The notes under the pieces are model-generated. The model was given only the letters and a program-made list of their open reading frames with translations, made no database searches and was not told the origin of the DNA. A stretch of 64,000 nt of DNA from Streptomyces cynarae (GTDB taxonomy: Bacteria > Actinomycetota > Actinomycetes > Streptomycetales > Streptomycetaceae). The stretch's first letter is position 1. Each line of letters starts with the position of its first letter. The translations under genes were made by a program, and so were the position numbers. This document shows positions 17,894 to 25,853 of this stretch, piece after piece. The stretch lies in assembly GCF_025642135.1 (NCBI RefSeq), contig NZ_CP106793.1:3331001-3395000 (forward strand), in the 5' to 3' direction.

Positions 17894-18853
17894 ATGACGG
17901 CTTCCACGCCCGGCCCGACCGTGCTGGTCCTGGACGGGGACCCGCTCCTCCGGCTCGGCCGGCTCACCGGCCGGGCGCGGATCGAGCACGTGGACGCCTC
18001 GACGCTCGCCGCGCGGCTGCCGTACGCGGATGTGCTGCTGGTCTGGGACGTCGCCTCACGGGCGGTGCGCGACGCCTGGCCGGGCGAGGGGCCGCGCCCG
18101 CGCTGGGTGCACATCGCGAGTGCGGGAGTCGATCATGTGCTGTGTCCGGAACTCGCCGCGTCCGGCGCGGTGGTGACGAACGCGCGCGGCGTCTTCGAGC
18201 GGCCGGTCGCCGAGTACGTGGCCGCGCTCGTCCTCGCCCTGGCCAAGGACCTGCCGCGCACCTGGGACCTGCAACGGGAGCGGGAGTGGCGGCACCGGGA
18301 GGCGCTGCGGGTGGCGGGCACGCGCGCGTGCGTGGTCGGTTCCGGACCGATCGGGCGGACGATCGCCCGTACGCTCAAGGCGCTCGAGGTGACCACGTCG
18401 ATCGTGGGCCGGGTGCCGCGCACCGGCATCCACGGCCCGGCCGACCTGGACCGGCTGATGGCCCGGGCCGACTGGGTGGTCGCGGCGGCGCCGCTGACCG
18501 AGCAGACGTACGGCATGTTCGACGCCCGCCGCTTCGGCGTCATGCAGCCGTCCGCCCGGTTCATCAACGTGGGGCGCGGGCAGCTCGTCGTGGAGGAGGC
18601 GCTGGCCGAGGCGCTGAGGAAGCGGTGGATCGCGGGGGCGGCCCTCGATGTCTTCCGGCAGGAACCGCTCGGCCCGGACAGCCCCTTGTGGCAGGTGCCG
18701 GACCTGCTGGTGTCCCCGCACATGAGCGGTGACACGGTCGGCTGTCAGGACGAGCTCGGGGCGCAGTTCCTGGCGTTGTACGAACGCTGGGCCGCGGGTA
18801 AACCGCTGCTGAACGTGGTGGACAAGAATCGGGGATACGTTCCCGGCCACTGA
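17894..18853 (+). CDS. D-isomer-specific 2-hydroxyacid dehydrogenase
   Basis: 319 aa. NAD(P)-binding Rossmann motif V-V-G-S-G-P-I-G-R-T-I near 146-156. The catalytic trio is in place: Arg in N-V-G-R-G-Q-L, Glu in D-V-F-R-Q-E-P-L, His in S-P-H-M-S-G-D. The second Rossmann half carries V-G-R-V-P-R, which may favour NADP. It probably reduces a 2-keto acid or oxidises the hydroxy acid. ATG at 17894 follows GAGGAA. It lies 136 bases before ehuB on the same strand, so it may feed on compounds imported by that transporter (inference). Confidence 0.85.
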   Translation: MTASTPGPTVLVLDGDPLLRLGRLTGRARIEHVDASTLAARLPYADVLLVWDVASRAVRDAWPGEGPRPRWVHIASAGVDHVLCPELAASGAVVTNARGVFERPVAEYVAALVLALAKDLPRTWDLQREREWRHREALRVAGTRACVVGSGPIGRTIARTLKALEVTTSIVGRVPRTGIHGPADLDRLMARADWVVAAAPLTEQTYGMFDARRFGVMQPSARFINVGRGQLVVEEALAEALRKRWIAGAALDVFRQEPLGPDSPLWQVPDLLVSPHMSGDTVGCQDELGAQFLALYERWAAGKPLLNVVDKNRGYVPGH

Positions 18854-18989
18854 GCCGCCGCACGCTCGCCGTCGCCCCTGGTCAGCGCCCCGGCCAAGCG
18901 AAACGGCGGCCTCCGGTTCGGACCGCCGAGGACGATCGGGGCCGGAACTGGCCTGAATACATCGCACGGTCCCGGGTAGCTGCGCGCCC

Positions 18990-19907
18990 ATGGCTCCCCC
19001 ACGGACGAATGCACGGACGTACGACCCGGGGCAACCCGGAACCACCCGCCGGTCGCTGCTCGCCGGTGTCGCCGCGTTCGGCGCACTGGGCGCGGCCGGC
19101 TGCAGCCGTGTCGCGGCGGCGTCGAGCACGCCCGGCGGCGACCTGCTCAGCCGGCTCAGGGCCCAGGGCGTCGTCCGCCTCGGCATCGCCGGCGAGATCC
19201 CCTTCGGCTACATCGACAAGAACGGCCGTCTCACCGGCGAGGCCCCCGAGCTGGCGAGGGTCGTCTTCAAACGGCTCGGCGTCGACCGGGTGCAGCCCGT
19301 GCCGACCGAGTTCGGCTCGCTGATCCCGGGTCTGAACTCCCAGCAGTTCGACGTGGTCTCCGCCGGGATGTACATCACTCCGGAACGCTGCCAGCAGGTC
19401 GTCTTCGCCGATCCCGACTACCAGATGCTCGACGCGTTCATCGTGCGCAAGGGCAATCCGAAGGGGCTGCACGACTACAGGGACGTCGTCGCGAAGCAGG
19501 CGAAACTGGCCACCGGCACCGGGTACGCGGAGATCCAGTACGCCGCCGAGGCCGGTTACAAGCAGAGCGACATGCTGATCGTGACGGACCAGGTGGCCGG
19601 CCTGAACGCCGTGGAGGCCGGACGCGTCGACGTGTTCGCCGGGACCGCACTGACGGTCCGTGAGGTCGTCAAGAAGTCGGGCAAGGCGGAGGCGACCAAG
19701 CCCTTCGCACCCCTGGTGAAGGGAAAACCGCACGTCGACGGCGGTGGCTTCGCATTCCGGTCCACCGAGACCCGGCTGCGGGACGCCTTCAACGCCGAGC
19801 TGAGGAAGATGAAGGCGAGCGGCGAACTCTTCCGGATCCTGCGCCCGTTCGGCTTCACCAAGGCCGAGATGACCGACTTGACCGCGAAGGAGCTCTGCCG
19901 CGGATGA
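18990..19907 (+). CDS. ehuB: Substrate-binding lipoprotein of ectoine/amino-acid ABC transporter
   Basis: 305 aa. Twin-arginine start T-T-R-R-S-L-L-A-G with lipobox G-A-A-G-C at Cys38, so a Tat-exported lipoprotein. The mature part is a type 2 periplasmic-binding fold: V-R-L-G-I-A-G-E-I-P-F-G near 62-73, then F-D-V-V-S-A-G-M-Y-I-T near 117-127, as in EhuB and other polar amino-acid binders. The complete four-gene set B-C-D-A in this order is what is described for ectoine/hydroxyectoine uptake (ehuBCDA). The next start overlaps this stop (ATGA). Substrate assignment rests on family and order. Confidence 0.85.
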   Translation: MAPPRTNARTYDPGQPGTTRRSLLAGVAAFGALGAAGCSRVAAASSTPGGDLLSRLRAQGVVRLGIAGEIPFGYIDKNGRLTGEAPELARVVFKRLGVDRVQPVPTEFGSLIPGLNSQQFDVVSAGMYITPERCQQVVFADPDYQMLDAFIVRKGNPKGLHDYRDVVAKQAKLATGTGYAEIQYAAEAGYKQSDMLIVTDQVAGLNAVEAGRVDVFAGTALTVREVVKKSGKAEATKPFAPLVKGKPHVDGGGFAFRSTETRLRDAFNAELRKMKASGELFRILRPFGFTKAEMTDLTAKELCRG

Positions 19908-20608
19908 CCTCGGGACTGTGGGAACTCGTACTGAAAGGCGTCTGGACCACGATCCAGTTGCTGGTGCTCGGCACCCTGCTCGCGACGGCCGTCTCCTTCG
20001 CCGTCGGCATGGCGCGCACCCATCGCAGATGGATCGTCCGCTTCCTGGCCGGCCTCTACACCGAGGTGTTCCGCGGCACCTCCGCCCTGATCATGATCTT
20101 CTGGGTGTTCTTCGTGCTGCCGCTCGCCTTCGGCTGGCAGCTGGTGCCGATGTGGGCGGGCACCCTCGCGCTGGGTCTGACGTACGGGGCGTACGGTGCG
20201 GAGATCGTGCGCGGCGCCCTGGTCTCCGTGGATCCGGCGCAGCGTGAGGGCGGGATCGCGCTGAGCTTCACCCCGTGGCAGCGGATGCGGAAGATCCTTC
20301 TGCCGCAGGCGGTGCCCGAGATGATCCCGCCGTTCTCGAACCTGCTGGTCGAACTGCTCAAGGGCACCGCACTGGTGTCGATCATGGGCATGGGCGACCT
20401 GGCGTTCAGCGGCAACCTGGTGCGGCTCGCACTGCAGGAGAGCGCGCAGATCTACACCTACGTCCTGCTCATCTACTTCGTGATCGCCTTCCTGCTCACC
20501 CGGCTGATGCGGGGTCTCGAGCGCCGTCTGAAGGCCGGCGTCGGCAAGGCGCCGCGGCCCCGGCCCCGGGTCGCCGTGCGGCAGCCGGTCGGAGGTGGGG
20601 TCCGATGA
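19904..20608 (+). CDS. ehuC: ABC transporter permease, ectoine-type
   Basis: 234 aa, about five membrane segments. The E-A-A-like cytoplasmic loop is P-A-Q-R-E-G-G-I-A-L-S-F-T near 107-119, which docks on the ATPase. The HisM/GlnP family start L-K-G-V-W-T-T-I-Q-L and P-E-M-I-P-P-F-S-N fit polar amino-acid permeases. Start ATG overlaps the ehuB stop by four bases; the stop overlaps the ehuD ATG in the same way, so the operon is translationally coupled. It forms the channel with EhuD. Confidence 0.9.
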   Translation: MTSGLWELVLKGVWTTIQLLVLGTLLATAVSFAVGMARTHRRWIVRFLAGLYTEVFRGTSALIMIFWVFFVLPLAFGWQLVPMWAGTLALGLTYGAYGAEIVRGALVSVDPAQREGGIALSFTPWQRMRKILLPQAVPEMIPPFSNLLVELLKGTALVSIMGMGDLAFSGNLVRLALQESAQIYTYVLLIYFVIAFLLTRLMRGLERRLKAGVGKAPRPRPRVAVRQPVGGGVR

Positions 20609-21255
20609 CCTGGGACTGGGGCGCCGTCCGCGCCTTCATGCCGCACTTCTTCGACGGTCTGCTCGTCACCCTGGAAGCGCTGGCCCTCGGCTCGCTGATC
20701 TCGTTCGCGGTCGGCCTGGTGTGGGCGCTGCTGATGCGCACACCGACCCGGTGGGTGCGCTGGCCGGTGGGCGTCGTGACGGAGTTCATCCGCGACACCC
20801 CGCTGCTGGTACAGCTGTTCTTCCTCTTCTACGTGCTGCCCGAGTGGGGGCTGACCTTCTCTGCGCTGACCACCGGTGTCGTGGCGATCGGCCTGCACTA
20901 CTCGACGTACACCATGCAGGTCTACCGGGCCGGTATCGACGCCGTGCCCGCCGGCCAGTGGGAGGCGGCCACCGCGCTGAGCCTGCCGACGCGGCGCACC
21001 TGGACGGCGGTGATCCTGCCGCAGGCGATCCGCCGGGTCGTGCCGGCGCTCGGCAACTACGTGATCGCGATGCTGAAGGACACGCCGATGCTGATGGCGA
21101 TCACCGTCCTCGACATGCTCGGCCAGGCGCGGCTCTTCTCCCAGCAGCACTTCCAGTTCACCGAGCCGCTCACCGTGATCGGTGTGGCCTTCGTCCTGAT
21201 CTCCTACCCCGCCTCCCTCCTCCTGCGAGCACTGGAGCGACGCCTTGTCCGCTGA
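20605..21255 (+). CDS. ehuD: ABC transporter permease, ectoine-type
   Basis: 216 aa, about five membrane segments. R-D-T-P-L-L-V-Q-L-F-F-L near 63-74 is the family signature, and P-A-G-Q-W-E-A-A-T-A-L-S-L near 118-130 is the ATPase-contact loop. It pairs with EhuC as the second channel subunit. ATG at 20605 overlaps the ehuC stop. Its own stop (21255) lies beyond the ehuA TTG start, again a coupled junction. Confidence 0.9.
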   Translation: MTWDWGAVRAFMPHFFDGLLVTLEALALGSLISFAVGLVWALLMRTPTRWVRWPVGVVTEFIRDTPLLVQLFFLFYVLPEWGLTFSALTTGVVAIGLHYSTYTMQVYRAGIDAVPAGQWEAATALSLPTRRTWTAVILPQAIRRVVPALGNYVIAMLKDTPMLMAITVLDMLGQARLFSQQHFQFTEPLTVIGVAFVLISYPASLLLRALERRLVR

Positions 21256-22042
21256 CACCCCCCTGATGAAGCAACCCGACGCCCATGCCGACCCGCAGGC
21301 GGCCTCCGGCGAGCTGATCCGCCTGGAGAAGGTCACCAAACGGTTCGGTGACCACACGGTCCTCGACCGGCTCGACTTCTCCGTCGACGCGGGCCGGCAC
21401 GTGACGCTGATCGGCCCGTCCGGCTCCGGGAAGACCACGATCCTGCGGCTGCTGATGACCCTGACCAAGCCCGACGAGGGCACGATCACGGTCGGCGGGC
21501 AGCGCCTGTACCCGGCGCCCGAGAAACAGGTCCGGGAGATCCGCAAGAACATAGGGATGGTCTTCCAGCAGTTCAATCTGTTCCCGAACATGAAGGTGCT
21601 GCGGAACATCACCGAGGCCCCGGTGACCGTGCTCGGCCTGTCGAAGGACGAGGCGGAGGAGCGGGCGCGCGAGCTGCTCGACCTGGTCGGGCTGAGCGAA
21701 CACCTCGACAAGTACCCGAGCCAGCTCTCCGGCGGCCAGCAGCAGCGCGTGGCGATCGCCCGCGCCCTCGCGATGCGCCCGCAGGTGCTGCTGCTGGACG
21801 AGGTGACCTCCGCGCTGGACCCGGAGCTGGTCGCCGGGGTCCTCGACGTGCTCCGTGACATCGCTCGCAGCACGGACATCACGATGCTCTGCGTGACCCA
21901 CGAGATGAGCTTCGCGCGGGACATCTCCGACCGGGTGCTGATGTTTGATTCCGGCCACGTCATCGAGGCCGCTCCACCGGACAAGATCTTCAGCGAGCCC
22001 GAGCACACACGCACGCGGGAATTCCTCAGCGCAGTGCTGTGA
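21245..22042 (+). CDS. ehuA: ABC transporter ATP-binding protein, ectoine-type
   Basis: 265 aa. Walker A G-P-S-G-S-G-K-T-T near 59-67, Q-loop F-Q-Q-F-N near 104, ABC signature L-S-G-G-Q-Q-Q-R near 160-167, Walker B L-L-L-D-E-V near 181-186 and the switch His in C-V-T-H-E-M. All catalytic elements are intact, as in GlnQ/HisP-type polar amino-acid importers. TTG at 21245 overlaps the ehuD end; an ATG seven codons later is the alternative start. Energises uptake through EhuC/EhuD. Confidence 0.92.
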   Translation: MSADTPLMKQPDAHADPQAASGELIRLEKVTKRFGDHTVLDRLDFSVDAGRHVTLIGPSGSGKTTILRLLMTLTKPDEGTITVGGQRLYPAPEKQVREIRKNIGMVFQQFNLFPNMKVLRNITEAPVTVLGLSKDEAEERARELLDLVGLSEHLDKYPSQLSGGQQQRVAIARALAMRPQVLLLDEVTSALDPELVAGVLDVLRDIARSTDITMLCVTHEMSFARDISDRVLMFDSGHVIEAAPPDKIFSEPEHTRTREFLSAVL

Positions 22043-22246
22043 CTACAGGAAGTGAAGGCGGCGGCCCTCTCCAGGTCCTGGTGCAAGGGACATGACCTCG
22101 GCATATGCCAAAGTGGCGCGTTCCTGCTGAGCGGGCCGAAGCCGCCGCAAAGTTCCGCAACACCCGCTCCGCGATGCGCGTTTGAGCCGTATCGTGGAGG
22201 CAGCCCAGCTGTCCCGAGGATGGCCCAAAAAGCGCAGGGGGAGACC

Positions 22247-23005
22247 GTGGCGCTGACCCATGAGCCGACCGCCCCGTACCACTCGGCCCAGGACGCCCTG
22301 CGTGTCCTCGAGGGCGTGGCGCGGCACTCCACCGGTGTCACCGACGTCGAGCTGGCCCGCCACACGGGTCTCGGCGCCCAGCGGCTGACCTCGCTCCTGC
22401 GGATGCTGCGCCGGGAGGGGTACGTCGAGCAGACGATCGACGGCGCGTACGTCACCGGGGCCGCCCTCAGCCGGCTCGGCTCCGCCCAGAGCCATGAGCA
22501 GGCGCTGCGCGAGCAGCTCCAGCGCACCCTGGACCGGTTGCGCGACTCGGTGGGTGCCGCCGTCTACATCAGCCGCTATATCGACGGCGAGGTACGGGTC
22601 ACCCAGTGCGCCGCGAGCGCGCTGGCGCCCGCGGTGCACGAGTGGGTGGACTTCCGCTCCGCGGCGCACGCCAGTGCGGTCGGCAAGAGCCTTCTCGGCC
22701 AGCTCGACGTGAACGGCCGCCGGGACCACCTCGCCCGGTACAAGATGGCCCGACTGACCTCGCGGACGATCACCAGCGAGAAGGTCCTGCTCTCCCGCCT
22801 GGACGCCCACCCGCCGACGGTTCCGGTGCTCGACCTGCAGGAATACGCGGTGGGCACGGTCTGCGCGGCCGTCCCGATCACCGCGGGCTCCTCGGTCGGC
22901 TGCCTGGCCCTGTCGCTGCCGGTCCAGCACGCCCACCGGCTGCGGCAGGCGGCGGAACGGCTGAACAGGGGCGCCGCCCCGGTGGTCCTGTCCCTCACGA
23001 TCTGA
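22247..23005 (+). CDS. IclR-family transcriptional regulator
   Basis: 252 aa. An N-terminal winged helix-turn-helix (V-L-E-G-V-A-R-H-S-T-G-V-T-D-V-E-L-A, about 20-75) is followed by the IclR effector domain, recognisable by V-G-K-S-L-L-G-Q-L near 145 and A-A-V-P-I-T-A-G near 208. GTG at 22247 follows GGGGGAG and is favoured over an ATG nine codons upstream. Placed 204 bases after ehuA on the same strand with its own upstream gap, it is the obvious candidate regulator of the ehu operon and the hydroxyacid dehydrogenase; effector unknown. Confidence 0.88.
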   Translation: MALTHEPTAPYHSAQDALRVLEGVARHSTGVTDVELARHTGLGAQRLTSLLRMLRREGYVEQTIDGAYVTGAALSRLGSAQSHEQALREQLQRTLDRLRDSVGAAVYISRYIDGEVRVTQCAASALAPAVHEWVDFRSAAHASAVGKSLLGQLDVNGRRDHLARYKMARLTSRTITSEKVLLSRLDAHPPTVPVLDLQEYAVGTVCAAVPITAGSSVGCLALSLPVQHAHRLRQAAERLNRGAAPVVLSLTI

Positions 23006-23104
23006 ACGATCCGGGATCGTCCACGGGGGTGGTCACGAGCACGCCCGTGGACCAGGTAGTATTTCTTTTGTCGCCGGGAGCGAAAGCCGAAAGCGACAGA
23101 GTCT

Positions 23105-23178
23105 GCGCCGCTAGCTCAGTTGGTTAGAGCAGCTGACTCTTAATCAGCGGGTCCGGGGTTCGAGTCCCTGGCGGCGCA
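23105..23178 (+). tRNA. tRNA-Lys(CTT), copy 2
   Basis: Same 74-nt sequence as copies 1 and 3; acceptor stem GCGCCGC/GCGGCGC, anticodon loop CTCTTAA. Its flanks differ from those of the other two. A -10-like TAGTAT lies at 23057-23062, about 42 bases upstream. Confidence 0.97.
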
Positions 23179-23184
23179 CGATGA

Positions 23185-23216
23185 GGGGCTCCTCGCGAAA
23201 GCGAGGGGCCCCTTTT
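23185..23216 (+). terminator. Terminator of tRNA-Lys copy 2
   Basis: Stem GGGGCTCCTCGC (23185-23196), GAAA loop, GCGAGGGGCCCC (23201-23212), then TTTT. One G-U pair in a 12-bp stem. Confidence 0.9.
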
Positions 23217-23292
23217 GCACTGGTCCGGTCTGGTGGAGGCCACGGAGGGCCGGAGGACCCCAGGCGGCGGCGTCACCGCGCCGACCGGACCG

Positions 23293-23742
23293 TCAGCTGT
23301 GGAGGTCCACGGCGATCATGGTCATGAAGCCGACGCAGAACACGACGATCCCGCAGAGGAAACCCAGGGTGCCGGCAGTGGCCATCGCCTGCCTGCCCCG
23401 CCTCGGGGGGCGCGCGGTCGCCACGACGCCCGTGCGGCCCTCGGCGTAGTGGACGGTGACGATGTCGCCCTCGACCGTCGTGCCCGGGCCGCCCTCCTCC
23501 TCGAACCGGATTCCGACGCCGTCCCGCGTGGTGAACTCGTAGACGTGGTGCAGCGCGGTGCGCACGGAGGTGTCGTTCCGGCCGCCGTGGACGGTCGTGT
23601 ACGCCTTGAGGCAGCGCCCCTCGGCCGTCAGCCCGCTGTTCCACGCGCTTCTGATCTGCAGCCAGCGGTACACCACCCGGTACCCCAGGAAGCCGGCCGC
23701 GGCCATGATCAGTACAGGTACGACGTAGAGCATCGCGTCCAT
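23293..23742 (-). CDS. DUF3592-like membrane protein
   Basis: 149 aa. Hydrophobic segments at about 5-25 and 120-143 bracket a soluble middle of roughly 90 residues with alternating strands (H-H-V-Y-E-F-T-T-R-D-G and I-V-T-V-H-Y-A-E-G-R), the layout of small DUF3592 proteins. No enzyme motif. ATG at 23742. It follows the LPMO gene on the same strand, but a strong hairpin (23770-23805) separates them, so it is probably transcribed separately. Function unknown. Confidence 0.75.
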   Translation of the reverse strand: MDAMLYVVPVLIMAAAGFLGYRVVYRWLQIRSAWNSGLTAEGRCLKAYTTVHGGRNDTSVRTALHHVYEFTTRDGVGIRFEEEGGPGTTVEGDIVTVHYAEGRTGVVATARPPRRGRQAMATAGTLGFLCGIVVFCVGFMTMIAVDLHS

Positions 23743-23769
23743 GGGTTCCCCCCGAGGTCACAGGTCTGG

Positions 23770-23805
23770 TTCCGCACACCGGCGCGTCGCCGCCGGTGTG
23801 CGGAA
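23770..23805 (-). terminator. Perfect 15-bp hairpin after the LPMO gene
   Basis: TTCCGCACACCGGCG (23770-23784), six-base loop, CGCCGGTGTGCGGAA (23791-23805). Perfect stem between the LPMO stop and the DUF3592-like start. No U-tract, but long GC hairpins commonly terminate transcription in Streptomyces. Confidence 0.75.
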
Positions 23806-23871
23806 CCTACCCGTGGGGGGTGGCGGATTGGCTCAAGAAAGCCTCAGAGCTCGGGAGGTGAGGATCCGGGC

Positions 23872-24483
23872 TCAGAACGTGACGTCGGCGCAGGAGTAGA
23901 ACGCGTTGCCCGTGTCCGCGATCGTCCACACCCCGAGGATCACGTGGTGGCCGCTCAGCCCGGTCGGCAGGGTGCCGGTGTGGGTGAGCGTGGACGGCGG
24001 GCGCTGACCGTTGTACGGGACCGTCAGGAAGGGGGTGAGGTTGAGGTCCGCGCGGGTCAGGGCGTGGTTCTGGTTCCAGCCCGGTTTGGTGACGTAGTAC
24101 CGGAAGTCGGTCGTGGCGTGGGAGGCGGTGAACTGCCAGCGGAAGGTGTAGCTCTGCCCGCCGGTCACCTTCGTCGTGGGCCAGGGCGCGCCCGAAGGCG
24201 TCCTCGGCTGGTCGAGCGCGCCGAAGTTGGTGTGGTTCGCCGAGCAGATCCGGCCGTCGCCGGGGCCGGCGGCCGGGAAGCCCTTGGGGCCCTCGACGCT
24301 CTGCGGTTCCCACTGGATGTCGCCGCAGCCGGTGACGATGCCGCCGTTCGCGGCGCACATCTTCTGCCTGCTGAGGGGCTGGTCGGTGTAGCCGTGGGCG
24401 CTGGCGCCGCCGGTGGAGAGCACGAAGGCTCCCGCGGTCGCGAGGCCCAGCACGGCGGCGTACAACCTGGTCCTGGTGCGCAT
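23872..24483 (-). CDS. Secreted lytic polysaccharide monooxygenase (AA10, chitin-binding type)
   Basis: 203 aa. Signal peptide 1-29 ending A-S-A, leaving His30 as the new N-terminus (H-G-Y-T-D), the first half of the copper histidine brace. The second brace residue is His122 in T-A-S-H-A-T-T-D-F. Four Cys residues and W-T-I-A-D-T-G-N-A-F-Y near the C-terminus complete the AA10 pattern; there is no carbohydrate-binding module. It oxidatively cuts chitin- or cellulose-like chains. In S. coelicolor the LPMO near cslA (SCO2833, reported as LpmP) is tied to the tip glycan made by CslA/GlxA; this gene is in the matching place, about 3.6 kb upstream of cslA. A DasR-type operator precedes it. Confidence 0.9.
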   Translation of the reverse strand: MRTRTRLYAAVLGLATAGAFVLSTGGASAHGYTDQPLSRQKMCAANGGIVTGCGDIQWEPQSVEGPKGFPAAGPGDGRICSANHTNFGALDQPRTPSGAPWPTTKVTGGQSYTFRWQFTASHATTDFRYYVTKPGWNQNHALTRADLNLTPFLTVPYNGQRPPSTLTHTGTLPTGLSGHHVILGVWTIADTGNAFYSCADVTF

Positions 24484-24524
24484 GCTGCCGCTCCTTGTGA
24501 ACGTGGGGGAGTTCAGTGAGCCAT

Positions 24525-24540
24525 GCAGGTCTAGACCAAG
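24525..24540 (-). promoter_or_regulatory. DasR-type operator (dre) upstream of the LPMO gene
   Basis: GGTCTAGACC palindrome at 24528-24537, within CTTGGTCTAGACCTGC on the minus strand. The known DasR-responsive element core is TGGTCTAGACCA. It lies 42-57 bases upstream of the ATG at 24483, a normal promoter position, and implies repression relieved by glucosamine phosphates from chitin or wall turnover. Confidence 0.8.
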
Positions 24541-24690
24541 CCTCAGATTATTGCCGCCTGTTGAACATGTCCATACCAATCCACACACCGATCGCGGGGC
24601 TGTGTTTCGCGCCGCCCACGATCGGCGCCCGGCGTGGTCGGCGGGCGCCGCCTCCCCGGGGGCGGCGCACACTTCAGCCCGTCGCCCGCC

Positions 24691-25836
24691 TCACCCCCCG
24701 TCGCCCGCCCGTCCCGTGCAGAAGGCCACCGTCAGGTCCCGCACCAGCGCCTTGCGTTCGTAGCCGTCGAGTTCCACCAGGCCGCGCGCGGTCAGCCGGG
24801 TCACCGTCTCCTCCACCGAGTCCAGGACCGAGCCGATCACCGCGTCACGGTGCTCCGCGTCGAACGCGTCGATACGGCGCCGCTGCATGCGGGCGGCCAC
24901 CTCGGGGGCGTACTCGATCCGGGTCGGCCGGGCCGAGAACACCTCCAGGCCGACCGCCGCCACGTCTCCCGCGACCAGCCGGGTCAGCGTGTCGCCGACC
25001 GCCTCGACATTGCGCAGGCTCACCACGTCCGCCACCGCCGGGAGGTCGGCCGGCACCTGCGGCAGCACCCGCGCGAGCGCCGACTCGACGCACTCCCGCA
25101 GATAGGTCTCGTGGTCGTCGATGCCGAACACGGCGCGCGCGGTGTCCCGGACCTGCCAGGTCACCAGCACCACCACGCGCAGCGCGACACCGTTGGCGTC
25201 GACGGCGGGGATCGGCTCGCTGCGCCAGTGGCGCAGCCGTACGTCGACCCGGCGGCACAGCACCAGCGGATTGACCCACATCAGGCCGGTGCGGCGTACC
25301 GTGCCCCGGTAGCGCCCGAAGAGCGACAGGGCCCAGGCGCGCCCGGTGTCCCCCCGGCTGAGCCCGCCGAAGCCGAAGAGGAGGAGCACGCCCGCGACGG
25401 CGTACGCGGCCCACTGCGCGAGCCCGAGCCTCGTGCCCGAGACCGGCGGAAGATCCAGCGCGCGCACCATGGCCGGCGGCAGGACGCCCGCCCACCACGA
25501 GGCGGCCACGCAACCGGCCGCACCAGCGATCCCGGCCAGCAGGCCCGCCGCCCAGGGCAGCACCCGCGCGGGCCGTTCGATCAGTTCGGGGTCCACCATC
25601 GGCACCTGCCGCCTGGGGGCGGCGGGCACCTGGACCCGCGGTTGCTCACCGGTGCCGAGCCGCCGTCGTACGACGGTCGGGGCGAGCGGCAGCGGCTCGG
25701 TGTCGGGTCCTTTCCGGAACAGCAGATGCACCGGGATCTCGGTGGTCGACTCGCTGTGGATGACCCGGCCGGGCCGCGCGTCGGCACCTTCCGGCTCCTC
25801 CTCCTGCTCCGGGGTCGGTGATGTCGTCGTAGTCAT
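24691..25836 (-). CDS. SPFH/Band-7 domain membrane protein
   Basis: 381 aa. The N-terminal ~95 residues are soluble and Pro-rich, then two hydrophobic segments (about 95-118 and 140-158), then an SPFH domain (about 175-330) with the family pattern V-D-V-R-L-R-H-W ... V-V-V-L-V-T-W-Q-V-R-D. Helical C-terminus. SPFH proteins scaffold membrane microdomains and associated proteases; actinobacterial members are little studied. ATG at 25836 after GGAGG is chosen over the GTG at 25848. The upstream NlpC/P60 gene ends 17 bases away on the same strand, so the two probably form an operon. Confidence 0.82.
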   Translation of the reverse strand: MTTTTSPTPEQEEEPEGADARPGRVIHSESTTEIPVHLLFRKGPDTEPLPLAPTVVRRRLGTGEQPRVQVPAAPRRQVPMVDPELIERPARVLPWAAGLLAGIAGAAGCVAASWWAGVLPPAMVRALDLPPVSGTRLGLAQWAAYAVAGVLLLFGFGGLSRGDTGRAWALSLFGRYRGTVRRTGLMWVNPLVLCRRVDVRLRHWRSEPIPAVDANGVALRVVVLVTWQVRDTARAVFGIDDHETYLRECVESALARVLPQVPADLPAVADVVSLRNVEAVGDTLTRLVAGDVAAVGLEVFSARPTRIEYAPEVAARMQRRRIDAFDAEHRDAVIGSVLDSVEETVTRLTARGLVELDGYERKALVRDLTVAFCTGRAGDGG

Positions 25837-25853
25837 TCGTGCCTCCACACACG